A DNA stretch of 8,668 bases. Origin: an uncultured Solirubrobacteraceae bacterium. GTDB taxonomy: Bacteria; Actinomycetota; Thermoleophilia; Solirubrobacterales; Solirubrobacteraceae. The position numbers were made by a program, and so were the translations under genes. Location of the stretch: assembly GCA_902806215.1 (NCBI GenBank), contig CADCVT010000177.1, forward strand, positions 1-8,668, in the 5' to 3' direction. This document shows, piece by piece, positions 1 to 6,472 of this stretch (its first letter is position 1; every line of letters begins with the position of its first letter). The notes beneath the pieces were generated by a model. The model saw only the letters and a program-made list of their open reading frames with translations. It was not told where the DNA came from and made no database searches.

Positions 1-857
1 ACGCGACGGGCGGCACGCACGAGGTGCGCGTGCTCCCCGACGTGCCTGGCGCGCGGCGGCTCGCGCTCGCGGTCCGCGAGGGCCGCTTCCACGAGCCGGG
101 CCGGCGCCCGCGCGGGCCGATCGGCCTCGGCACGGACTTCGAGCGGATCCGCGACTACCTGCCCGACGACGACGTCCGCCACGTCAACTGGAAGGCGACC
201 GCACGGATGGGGCGCCCGATGACCAACGTCGTGCGGCTCGAGCAGGAGCGCGAGATCGTCGTGCTGCTCGACACCGGACGGCTGATGGCGGCGCCGCTCG
301 AGGACCGCACGCGGCTCGACGCCGCGCTCGACGCGGCCACCGCGGTGGGCATGGTCGCCGACGAGCTCGGCGACCGCTGCGGCGTCATCGCCTACGCGGA
401 CGACCTGCGGCGCACCGTGTCGCCGCGTCGCAACGGGGGCGAGGCGCTCGTCCGCGCGTGCTTCGACCTCGAGCCGCGGTCCGTGGAGTCGGACCCCGAA
501 CTCGCGTTCCGCGCCGTCGCCGGCCGCAAGCGCTCGCTCGTCCTCGTGCTGACCGACCTCGTCGACGAGGCGGCCGCGCGGTCGCTCGTCTCCGCCGTCC
601 CGGTGCTCGCCCGGCGCCACGCGCTCGTCGTCGCCGGCGTCGCCGACCCCGACCTGCGCGCGATCCTCGACCGCGAGCCGTCGAGCGAGAACGACGTCCT
701 CGCGAGCGCGGTCGCCGTCGAGGTCAGCCGGGCCCGAGCGGCCGCCGCCGCGTCCCTCGGAGCAATGGGAGCCGAGGTCATCGACGCGCGGCCCGACGAG
801 CTCCCCGCCCGGTGCGTCGCGGCGTACCTGCGCGCGAAGAACCGCGCGCGGCTCTGA
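1..857 (+). CDS. DUF58 (VWA-like) domain protein, 5' end outside the window
   Basis: This is the C-terminal part of a DUF58 protein. The frame is open from position 3 with no stop, and family members usually have about 400 residues including N-terminal membrane helices, which are missing here. A GTG at 24 is in frame, but I take it as internal. The DUF58 signature is clear at about 129-194: a GTDFERIRDY stretch followed by DVRHVNWKATAR, the usual 'R.Y..GD..R.INWK' block. A VWA-like core follows, and its first metal-binding loop reads LLDTGRLM. This is a degenerate MIDAS, so metal binding is uncertain. Family members usually sit beside MoxR AAA+ ATPases and are thought to take part in assembling or maturing envelope complexes. 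A moxR gene just upstream of the window would be expected but cannot be seen. The stop is 3 bases before the phospholipase GTG, so the two are probably co-transcribed. Confidence 0.9.
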   Translation, partial: ATGGTHEVRVLPDVPGARRLALAVREGRFHEPGRRPRGPIGLGTDFERIRDYLPDDDVRHVNWKATARMGRPMTNVVRLEQEREIVVLLDTGRLMAAPLEDRTRLDAALDAATAVGMVADELGDRCGVIAYADDLRRTVSPRRNGGEALVRACFDLEPRSVESDPELAFRAVAGRKRSLVLVLTDLVDEAAARSLVSAVPVLARRHALVVAGVADPDLRAILDREPSSENDVLASAVAVEVSRARAAAAASLGAMGAEVIDARPDELPARCVAAYLRAKNRARL

Positions 858-860
858 CCC

Positions 861-1730
861 GTGCGGGCGCCGGACCAGCCTCACGCGTCGATGCCTGACG
901 TCGACGTCGCTTTCGTCCTCGGTGGAGGCGGCCACCTCGGCGCGCACGAGGTCGGCATGCTCCGCGCGCTGCTCGAGCGCGGCATCGCGCCCGACCTGGT
1001 GCTCGGGACGTCGATCGGGGCGATCAACGGCGCGGCGGTCGCCGCCGACCCGACGCCGAGGGCTGCCGAGCGGCTGGCCGACGTGTGGACCCGCATCGAG
1101 AGCAGCGACGCGTTCGGCGGCGGTGTCCTCGGTCGGATCGGGACGCTCATGCGCACGCGGACGCACCTGCACGACAACGACGGATTGCGCCGGCTGCTCG
1201 GCGAGACGCTCGAGGCGGAGCGGATCGAGGACCTGCGGGTGCCGTTCCAGTGCGTCGCGGCCTCGATCGAGTCGGCGTCCGAGCGATGGTTCAGCCGCGG
1301 GCCGCTCGTCGAGGCGATCCTCGCCTCCTCGGCCGTGCCGGGGCTGCTCCCGCCGGTGCTGATCGACGGCGAGCACCACGTCGACGGCGGGATCGTCAAC
1401 AGCATCCCGGTCGGGCGGGCGGTCGCGCTCGGCGCCCGCACGATCTACGTCCTGCACGTCGGGCGTCTCGACCGGCCGCTCGCGGTCCCGCGCTGGCCGT
1501 GGGAGGTGGGGTTGGTGGCGTTCGAGATCGCGCGCCGGCACCGGTTCGTCGGCGATCTCGCCGCGCTCCCGCCCGACATCGACGTGCACGTCATGCCGAC
1601 CGGTCAGGCGGAGGCGCCCGCCTACACCGACCTCTCGCAGTTCCGGTACCGCGACACGACGAAGGTCCGCGAGCACATCGACACCGCGTACGAGGCGTCG
1701 GTGGGCTACCTCGACGGTCTGCGCTCATGA
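861..1730 (+). CDS. patatin-like phospholipase (RssA-type)
   Basis: A predicted serine acyl hydrolase of 289 residues that would remove fatty-acyl chains from membrane lipids or related esters. All patatin hallmarks are visible: a glycine-rich oxyanion loop GGGGHLG at residues 21-27, the nucleophile elbow GTSIG at 49-53 with Ser51, and the catalytic Asp in DGG at D175. There is no signal peptide, so the protein is probably cytoplasmic or on the inner membrane face. The length fits the compact bacterial family. The GTG at 861 is 3 bases after the DUF58 stop. An ATG at 891 would give an N-terminus MPDVDVAF, also typical of the family. Neither start has a clear ribosome-binding site. The stop overlaps the acyltransferase start as ATGA at 1727-1730, which implies translational coupling. 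The physiological substrate cannot be read from the sequence. Confidence 0.9.
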   Translation: MRAPDQPHASMPDVDVAFVLGGGGHLGAHEVGMLRALLERGIAPDLVLGTSIGAINGAAVAADPTPRAAERLADVWTRIESSDAFGGGVLGRIGTLMRTRTHLHDNDGLRRLLGETLEAERIEDLRVPFQCVAASIESASERWFSRGPLVEAILASSAVPGLLPPVLIDGEHHVDGGIVNSIPVGRAVALGARTIYVLHVGRLDRPLAVPRWPWEVGLVAFEIARRHRFVGDLAALPPDIDVHVMPTGQAEAPAYTDLSQFRYRDTTKVREHIDTAYEASVGYLDGLRS

Positions 1731-2746
1731 GGGTGCCGCCGAAGCTGATCCGGCGGCTGATCGTCGCGCCGCTCGTCGTCGTGCTGGAGGCGGCGCTCGT
1801 GCTCCTCTCGCCTCTCATCCTGGTCGTCGCGCTGGTCGCGTCGCCCTTCACCGGCGGCCTGCGGCCGGTGCGCGCCGCGATGATCGTGCTCTCCGGCACG
1901 ACGCGGCACATGGCGGCGCTCCTGGGCCTGCTCGGCCTGTGGGTCGCGTCCGGCTTCGGCCGGCGGATGTCGAGCGAGGCGATCCAGCAGGCGCACTACG
2001 ACCTCATGCGGTGGTTCGTCAGCGGGGTCTACGCCACGATCGTCTCGCTCGCGCGCGTCCGCGTCGAGGTCGTCGCCTCGGCCGAGGCGGGCGCGGTGCT
2101 CAGCGCGCGGGACAAGCCGGTCGTGCTCCTGAGCCGCCACGCGGGGGAGGGCGACACGCTGCTCGTCCTGTACGAGCTGCTCTGTCCGCACCGGCGCAGG
2201 CCACGGATCGTGATGCACGAGCGGCTGCGGCTCGAGCCTCTCGTCGACGTCCTCGGCGACCGCCTCCCGAACCGGTTCGTCGACCCGCGCGGCGGTGACA
2301 CCGAGCGCGACATCGCGGGCATGGCGTCGACGCTCGGCGACGAAGCGGCGCTCGTGATCTTCCCCGAGGGCCGGAACTTCTCGGCCGAGCACCGGCAGCG
2401 CGCGATCGACCGCCTGCACGCCGCCGGGCACGCGGACCAGGCCGGTGCCGCGCAGGCCATGCGGCACGTCAGCGCACCGAGGCCGGGAGGCGCGCTCGCC
2501 GGCCTCTCCGCGGCGCCGGGGGCCGACGTCGTGGTCATGGGCCACGTCGGGTTCCCGACCGGACTCGGCGAGGTCTGGCGCCACCTTCCCGAGGAGCAGG
2601 TCATCGAGGTCCGCCTCTGGCACGAGCCGGCCGACTCGATCCCCGCCGACCACGACGCACGGATCGACTGGCTCTTCGACCGCTGGCGGACGCTCGACGA
2701 GTGGGTCGGCGAGCGCGAGACCGCCCGCGCGAGCCTCACAGCGTAA
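1727..2746 (+). CDS. PlsC-type lysophospholipid / glycerol-phosphate acyltransferase-like membrane protein
   Basis: A predicted acyltransferase of 339 residues that would transfer acyl groups to a lysophospholipid or glycerol phosphate at the cytoplasmic membrane. Residues about 8-45 are strongly hydrophobic (VVVLEAALVLLSPLILVVAL), and a second hydrophobic stretch lies near 64-80. The catalytic HX4D box is present as H138-A-G-E-G-D143 in LSRHAGEGDT. The glycerolipid-binding block appears as FPEGRN at 212-217, a variant of the usual FPEGT(R). The C-terminal half (VMGHVGFPTGLGEVW, then a Trp-rich end) resembles long actinobacterial members of this family. The start is the ATG at 1727, which overlaps the phospholipase TGA. 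The reading frame is open far upstream of this, but that part only shadows the phospholipase gene. Paired with the phospholipase, it may serve lipid deacylation and reacylation. The acceptor is unknown. Confidence 0.86.
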   Translation: MRVPPKLIRRLIVAPLVVVLEAALVLLSPLILVVALVASPFTGGLRPVRAAMIVLSGTTRHMAALLGLLGLWVASGFGRRMSSEAIQQAHYDLMRWFVSGVYATIVSLARVRVEVVASAEAGAVLSARDKPVVLLSRHAGEGDTLLVLYELLCPHRRRPRIVMHERLRLEPLVDVLGDRLPNRFVDPRGGDTERDIAGMASTLGDEAALVIFPEGRNFSAEHRQRAIDRLHAAGHADQAGAAQAMRHVSAPRPGGALAGLSAAPGADVVVMGHVGFPTGLGEVWRHLPEEQVIEVRLWHEPADSIPADHDARIDWLFDRWRTLDEWVGERETARASLTA

Positions 2747-2763
2747 GCGCCGCCGCCGCGCGT

Positions 2764-2775
2764 CCGTGATCACGG
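2764..2775. terminator. palindrome between convergent genes, possible bidirectional hairpin
   Basis: CCGTGATCACGG is a perfect 12-base palindrome. Flanking CGCG on both sides (2759-2762 and 2776-2779) can extend it, with one unpaired T at 2763, giving a stem of about 8 bp around a GATC loop. It sits between the ends of the acyltransferase and methyltransferase genes, and the methyltransferase stop lies inside it. There is no T tract on either side, so it is not a classical intrinsic terminator. Confidence 0.3.
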
Positions 2776-3540
2776 CGCGTACGTCGCCTCGATCCCTCGG
2801 ACATCTCCGTCCTCGTCGACGATGACGTCGACCTCCTCGAAGCCGTGGGCGGCGAGGTCGGGCCTCAGCGCGTCGGCCTGCTCGCCCCCGAGCTCGAGCA
2901 GGAGCGCCCCTCCCGGGCGCAGGAAGCGCGGGCTCTCGGCGACCACGCGGCGCAGCAGGTCCATCCCGTCGGGGCCGCCGTCGTACGACAGCGGGGTCTC
3001 GAACACGAACGTGTCGCGCTGCAGCAGCCCGAGCTCCGGCGTGGGGACGTAAGGGACGACCGCCGCCACGACCGCGACCGTCCCGGCGAGCGACGGCGGC
3101 ACGGGCGCGAAGAGGTCCCCGGCGTAGGCCTCGACGCCATTCGAGCGGGCGCATCCGACGGCGCGCTCATCGAGGTCCGACGCGACCACGCGCGCGCCCG
3201 GGCGCGCAGCACGCAACGTCGTCGCGATCGCTCCGGCCCCGGTGCAGAGGTCGATCGCGCAGCCGTGCTCGGGGAGCCTCGCCACGGCGCGGCGCGCGAG
3301 CAGCTCGGTCTGCCAGCGCGGGACGTAGACCCCCGGTGCGACGCGGATCGTCACACCGCAGAACGAGACCGTGCCGGTGATCCACGCCAGCGGCTCGCCG
3401 GTCAGCCGCCGCGCGACGAGCGCGTCGAGCAGCGCCGCGGCCGCGTCGGCCGCCTCGATCAGCTCCTCGGCCTCCTCGTCGGCCGCCACGAACCCCGCGT
3501 TCTCCAGCAGCGTCGTTAGCGCAACGAGGTCGGAGGCCAT
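2770..3540 (-). CDS. PrmC/HemK-related SAM-dependent methyltransferase with altered NPPY motif
   Basis: A predicted class I SAM-dependent methyltransferase of 256 residues, closest to the group of putative protein-(glutamine-N5) methyltransferases related to PrmC. A short helical N-terminal segment (1-50) leads to the family block TGEPLAWITG near 47-56 and VYVPRWQTELL at 71-81, which matches the usual FVPR.RTE.L. The SAM-binding motif I is D97-L-C-T-G-A-G, with an acidic loop SDLDE at 121-125. The substrate-binding NPPY motif is changed: the sequence reads AAVVPYVPT, with Val161-Val162 where Asn-Pro (or Asn-Ala) is expected. In PrmC that Asn holds the glutamine amide. The protein may therefore act on another substrate or be inactive. 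It is probably not the release-factor enzyme itself, which is usually longer and linked to prfA. The ATG at 3540 is 32 bases from the divergent NTF2-like gene. Confidence 0.85.
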   Translation of the reverse strand: MASDLVALTTLLENAGFVAADEEAEELIEAADAAAALLDALVARRLTGEPLAWITGTVSFCGVTIRVAPGVYVPRWQTELLARRAVARLPEHGCAIDLCTGAGAIATTLRAARPGARVVASDLDERAVGCARSNGVEAYAGDLFAPVPPSLAGTVAVVAAVVPYVPTPELGLLQRDTFVFETPLSYDGGPDGMDLLRRVVAESPRFLRPGGALLLELGGEQADALRPDLAAHGFEEVDVIVDEDGDVRGIEATYAP

Positions 3541-3560
3541 TCCGCGATTGAACCAGGGGG

Positions 3561-3566
3561 TAGGGT
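3561..3566 (+). promoter_or_regulatory. candidate -10 box (TAGGGT) for a leaderless NTF2-like gene transcript
   Basis: TAGGGT fits the actinobacterial TAnnnT -10 pattern and ends 6 bases before the ATG at 3573. Transcription would then start at or next to the A of the start codon. No good -35 box is visible. On the other strand, TTCAAT ends 6 bases before the methyltransferase ATG but lacks the key A at position 2. Confidence 0.4.
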
Positions 3567-3572
3567 CGGCGC

Positions 3573-3950
3573 ATGCCCGGTCATGCCTTCCGCGCCGCCG
3601 TCGAGAGCGGCGACATCGAAGCGGCGGTCGCCCTGCTCGCCGACGACGTCACGTTCCGCAGCCCCGCCGTGTTCAAGCCGTACGAGGGACGCGAGACGGT
3701 GAGCACGATCCTGCGCACGGTCTACGGCGTCTTCGAGGACTTCCACTACACCGACGAGTTGGCCGGCGAGGGCGTCCACGCGCTGATCTTCGAGACGCGC
3801 GTCGGTGAGAAGCAGGTGCAGGGCATGGACCTCATCCGCGCCGACGCGAACGGCCGCATCGGCGAGTTCACGGTGATGGTCCGGCCCGCGTCCGGCCTCA
3901 TGGCGCTCGCCGAGCGCATGGGCCCGGCGCTCCAGGCCGCCGGCGTCTAG
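3573..3950 (+). CDS. NTF2/SnoaL-like domain protein
   Basis: A small soluble protein of 125 residues with the layout of the NTF2-like cone fold. It has an N-terminal helix AFRAAVESGDIEAAVALLADDVTF, then the FRSPAVFKPYEGRETV segment typical of SnoaL-like proteins, a central aromatic stretch (FEDFHYTDEL), two predicted beta strands (HALIFETRVG and KQVQGMDLIR), and a GRIGEFTVMVRP strand near the end. The length is normal for a single domain. Many relatives are isomerases, cyclases or ligand-binding proteins, but no specific catalytic set can be assigned. No signal peptide is present. The ATG at 3573 has a TAnnnT box just upstream. The TAG stop shares a CTAG with the stop of the convergent globin gene. 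Confidence 0.8.
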   Translation: MPGHAFRAAVESGDIEAAVALLADDVTFRSPAVFKPYEGRETVSTILRTVYGVFEDFHYTDELAGEGVHALIFETRVGEKQVQGMDLIRADANGRIGEFTVMVRPASGLMALAERMGPALQAAGV

Positions 3951-4384
3951 CGCGAGCCGTGCTGGGTGATCGGCAGGCCGCCAGGCGAGTGACCCGGGTC
4001 CCGCGGTGACGGGATCGCCGCCAGCCGGCTGCTGAACGCCCGCGCGACCCGGACGGCGTGCGCCTTGGCCAGCGACGCCCGCTCGCCCGCGAACAACTCG
4101 TCGACCGTCGCCGTCCACAGCGCGAGCCAGCGCTCGAAGTGGCCCGGCTGCAGACCGACCTGCCGGTGCAGCGACGCATGCGGCGCGAAGGCCCCGCCGC
4201 TGTAGGACTGCGCGCCGAGCAGGATCGTCTCCCAGAACGCCGTGATGTCGGGCACGTGGGCCTCGAGGTCGAGCTTGGCGACGTCGGTGAAGATCCACCC
4301 GATGATCGGGTCGGTCAGCGCGCGGCCGTAGAAGGCGCGCACGAGGCGCTCGACGTCGTCGCGGTTCTCGATGTCGTGCAGCAC
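3947..4384 (-). CDS. group III truncated haemoglobin
   Basis: A haem-binding globin of the TrHb3 group, probably involved in oxygen, nitric oxide or redox chemistry in the cytoplasm. From the GTG at 4384 it has 145 residues. Expected globin residues can be placed: Phe18-Tyr19 (B9-B10) in RAFYGRAL, His43 (E7) in LEAHVPDITAFW, the likely proximal His69 (F8) in FAPHASLH, and Trp86 (G8) in HFERWLALW. The block ALTDPIIGWIF and the helix end TVDELFAGERA are also typical. I prefer the GTG at 4384 because it gives MLHDIENRDDVERLV, the usual N-terminus of actinobacterial relatives. A GTG at 4393 would add three residues. The reading frame continues open to 4708, but that part overlaps the divergent SDR gene and lacks globin features. 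The C-terminal 20 residues are Pro/Gly-rich and probably disordered. The stop shares CTAG with the NTF2-like gene. Confidence 0.88.
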   Translation of the reverse strand: MLHDIENRDDVERLVRAFYGRALTDPIIGWIFTDVAKLDLEAHVPDITAFWETILLGAQSYSGGAFAPHASLHRQVGLQPGHFERWLALWTATVDELFAGERASLAKAHAVRVARAFSSRLAAIPSPRDPGHSPGGLPITQHGSR

Positions 4385-4388
4385 TCCG

Positions 4389-4416
4389 TTCACTATGGCA
4401 ACCCGCCGCCTACCCT
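4389..4416 (+). promoter_or_regulatory. candidate promoter of the SDR gene
   Basis: TTCACT at 4389-4394 resembles a -35 box (TTGACA). It is followed 16 bases later by TACCCT at 4411-4416, which fits TAnnnT. The ATG is 11 bases beyond the -10 box, so the leader would be only a few bases long. The -35 candidate covers the alternative GTG of the divergent globin gene, so the two genes would share this control region. Confidence 0.4.
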
Positions 4417-4427
4417 CTGAGCGGCAC

Positions 4428-5864
4428 ATGGACGGCATCGATCCCGACCGCCTCGCCGACGCGCTCGGCGTCCTCGCCGAAGTCGAGCGGCTCCCGCCCG
4501 AGCACCCCGACGCCGTCGCGACCCGGCGCGCTCTCTCGAGCCTGATCAAGACCGTCAAGAAACGGCGGAAGACGGAGCGGCGCCAGGCGATCGTCGACAA
4601 CGACCGCGCGGTCACCGCCGCGACGGCCACCGGCGCGCCGGGGCGGATCGACGACGAGACCCGGGGCCTGCCGCTCACCTCGGGCGCGACCGGCGCCCGC
4701 GCGGGCACGCTGCTCCAGCCGCGCGCGTGTTACGTCTGCAAGCGACGCTACGTCGAGGTCGACGCCTTCTACCACCAGCTCTGTCCGGAGTGCGCGGCGA
4801 TCAACCACGCACGGCGCGACGCCCGCACCGATCTGCAAGGACGGCGCGCCCTGCTCACCGGCGGGCGGGCGAAGATCGGCATGTACATCGCCCTGCGGCT
4901 CCTGCGCGACGGCGCCCACACGACGATCACCACGCGCTTCCCGAAGGACGCCGTCCGCCGCTTCAGCGCGATGGAGGACAGCGCGGACTGGCTGCATCGC
5001 CTGCGCGTCGTCGGCATCGACCTGCGCGACCCGGCGCAGGTCATCGCGCTCGCCGACGAGGTCGCCGCGCAGGGCCCGCTCGACATCCTCATCAACAACG
5101 CCGCGCAGACCGTCCGCCGCTCGCCCGGCGCGTACGCGCACCTCGTCGCCGCCGAGGCCGCCCCGCTCGAGGAGGGCTCCGTCCCGGAGGTCCTCACGCT
5201 CGGCCGGGTGCCCGACGCCGAGGCACCCGCCCTCATGGCGAGCAACGGCGAGGGCGAGCACTGGGCCCCGACGCCGCACGCGCTGTCCGCCCTCGCGCTC
5301 ACCGCCGGCTCGGCGTCGGCCGAGCGCATCAGCACCGGCACGGCGATCGACGCGGGCGGCCTCGCCCCCGACCTGCACGAGCACAACAGCTGGAGCCAGG
5401 TCGTCGACGAGGTCGACCCGGTCGAGCTGCTCGAGGTCCAGCTGTGCAACCAGACCGCGCCGTTCATCCTCGTCAGCCGGCTGCGTCCCGCGCTCGCGAG
5501 CTCGCAGGCCCGCCGCACCTACATCGTGAACGTGTCGGCGATGGAGGGCCAGTTCAGCCGCGGCTACAAGGGCCCGGGCCACCCGCACACGAACATGGCC
5601 AAGGCCGCGCTGAACATGCTCACCCGCACCAGCGGCAGGGAGCTGCTCGAGCAGGACGGCATCCTCATGACGAGCGTCGACACCGGCTGGATCACCGACG
5701 AGCGCCCGCATCCGACGAAGGCGCGGCTGGCCGAGGAGGGCTTCCACGCGCCGCTCGACCTCGTCGACGGCGCCGCCCGCGTCTACGACCCGATCGTCCG
5801 CGGCGAGGCCGGCGAGGACCTCCACTCGGTGTTCCTCAAGGACTTCAAGCCCTCGCCCTGGTGA
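4428..5864 (+). CDS. atypical SDR-family oxidoreductase with N-terminal four-cysteine knuckle
   Basis: A protein of 478 residues that joins an N-terminal region of about 135 residues to an SDR-type Rossmann domain. The N-terminus is charged and helical (KTVKKRRKTERRQ near 41-55). A CX2C-X14-CX2C knuckle follows, C101, C104, C119 and C122, which probably binds zinc. The nucleotide-binding loop is TGGRAKIG at 144-151 and the NNAG-type motif is NNAAQT from 223. Ser370 in NVSAMEG fits the catalytic serine, and Lys392 lies in THTNMAK-like context (HPHTNMAKAAL), but the YxxxK tyrosine is replaced by Thr388. About 110 extra residues lie between NNAAQ and the LCNQTAPF helix. This is a distinct long SDR subgroup. 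The substrate is unknown, and loss of Tyr makes ordinary dehydrogenase chemistry doubtful. The ATG at 4428 is preferred because of the promoter-like boxes. An in-frame ATG at 4395 would add 11 residues. Confidence 0.85.
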   Translation: MDGIDPDRLADALGVLAEVERLPPEHPDAVATRRALSSLIKTVKKRRKTERRQAIVDNDRAVTAATATGAPGRIDDETRGLPLTSGATGARAGTLLQPRACYVCKRRYVEVDAFYHQLCPECAAINHARRDARTDLQGRRALLTGGRAKIGMYIALRLLRDGAHTTITTRFPKDAVRRFSAMEDSADWLHRLRVVGIDLRDPAQVIALADEVAAQGPLDILINNAAQTVRRSPGAYAHLVAAEAAPLEEGSVPEVLTLGRVPDAEAPALMASNGEGEHWAPTPHALSALALTAGSASAERISTGTAIDAGGLAPDLHEHNSWSQVVDEVDPVELLEVQLCNQTAPFILVSRLRPALASSQARRTYIVNVSAMEGQFSRGYKGPGHPHTNMAKAALNMLTRTSGRELLEQDGILMTSVDTGWITDERPHPTKARLAEEGFHAPLDLVDGAARVYDPIVRGEAGEDLHSVFLKDFKPSPW

Positions 5865-5865
5865 C

Positions 5866-6279
5866 CTAGCGCCGCTTGGCGGAGAACGTCAGGTCGAAGG
5901 TCTGGCAGCCGTTGCGGAAGAACTGCTCGATGCTGCCGGTGACCTTGCCCTTGGTGACCTTGCCCTTGAGCACGTAGGTCGCGAGGCCGTTGGTCGAGTC
6001 GCCGACGCTCTTCACCGTGAAGGCGCCGCTCGACCTGACCTTGACGTTCTTGACGAAGAGCACGTCGGTCGAGGAGCCCTTGCTGCCGCCCGACCCGCAG
6101 AGCAGGTACACCGAGAACGACAGGCTCTTGATCGTCCCGCTCTTGACGACTGCGTTGACCGTGCGGTCCTGGCTCGTGTCGCCACGATAGGTGCCGCTGA
6201 GACCCGCGGCGACGGCGGGGACGGCGAGCGTCAGCGTCGCGACCGTGGACGCGATCAGGGCGGAGGAAGAGCGGCTCAT
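5866..6279 (-). CDS. small secreted protein of unknown function
   Basis: A protein of 137 residues with a Sec signal peptide: MSRSSS, then a hydrophobic core ALIASTVATLTLAVPAVAA and likely cleavage after Ala25. The mature part, about 112 residues, begins GLSGTYRGDTSQ and has alternating short hydrophobic and Lys/Ser/Thr strands, which suggests a small all-beta domain. It has two cysteines, in LLCGSGG and NGCQTF, that could form a disulfide outside the cell. The TYRG-TSQ start followed by a 'SLSFSV..LCG' strand resembles small exported beta domains that I associate with Thermoleophilia, but I cannot name a family. The reading frame is open to 6462; I chose the ATG at 6279 because it starts a clean signal peptide. 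The stop is 1 base from the end of the convergent SDR gene. A hairpin-forming repeat lies 23 bases before the start. Confidence 0.72.
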   Translation of the reverse strand: MSRSSSALIASTVATLTLAVPAVAAGLSGTYRGDTSQDRTVNAVVKSGTIKSLSFSVYLLCGSGGSKGSSTDVLFVKNVKVRSSGAFTVKSVGDSTNGLATYVLKGKVTKGKVTGSIEQFFRNGCQTFDLTFSAKRR

Positions 6280-6301
6280 GCGGTTCGCATCGGCACACGA
6301 T

Positions 6302-6317
6302 CGCTCAGGATTGAGCG
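6302..6317. repeat. inverted repeat CGCTCA-N4-TGAGCG, candidate operator or leader hairpin
   Basis: A perfect 6-base inverted repeat separated by 4 bases lies 23 to 38 bases before the secreted-protein ATG. That is where a repressor would overlap a core promoter, or where a short leader hairpin could form. No recognised regulator motif matches it, so the role is inferred from position only. Confidence 0.35.
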
Positions 6318-6419
6318 CGGTCGGGCGGCGGCTCGCGTCCCGCGTCCGCGGGGACCTCAGGCCCTCGCCTCGGTGACCGGTTCGGCGTAAGGCCGCCGAG
6401 GAGATGAAGGAGCGCGGAG

Positions 6420-6437
6420 CCTCCGGGCAGCCGGAGG
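6420..6437 (-). terminator. strong GC hairpin, possible terminator without T tract
   Basis: CCTCCGG at 6420-6426 and CCGGAGG at 6431-6437 form a perfect 7-bp stem with a 4-base loop. It lies about 77 bases beyond the SpoIIM-like stop, on the path of leftward transcription. No T tract follows, so this may be a weak or non-canonical terminator or part of a structured leader. Confidence 0.3.
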
Positions 6438-6472
6438 ACGTCCCGGCCAAGGGGTTCCTCATGCTGATCCGG

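Noticed and set aside
1706..3154. Long leftward open frame (482 codons) crossing the acyltransferase gene
   Set aside because: The translation is Arg/Ala/Asp-rich low-complexity with no domain. It is antisense to the acyltransferase, whose motifs are clear. Long shadow frames are expected at this G+C content.
2770..3540. Calling the methyltransferase prmC
   Set aside because: The NPPY motif is altered, the N-terminal domain is short, and there is no prfA neighbour. It is PrmC-related, not demonstrably PrmC.
4394..4708. N-terminal extension of the globin frame of about 100 residues
   Set aside because: It overlaps the divergent SDR gene, has no recognisable domain, and family members begin at the HDI..RDDVE segment.
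4410..5869. Long open frames antisense (471 codons) and in another forward frame (380 codons) to the SDR gene
   Set aside because: Both are compositionally biased Arg/Ala/Pro strings without family motifs, whereas the SDR frame contains cofactor and active-site motifs in the right order.
6330..6400. Possible c-di-AMP (ydaO-type) riboswitch on the minus strand, from a GCCGAACCGG segment before an exported protein
   Set aside because: Only the opening segment is similar. The conserved downstream GGGGUGAAUC-like element is absent, so I do not call it.
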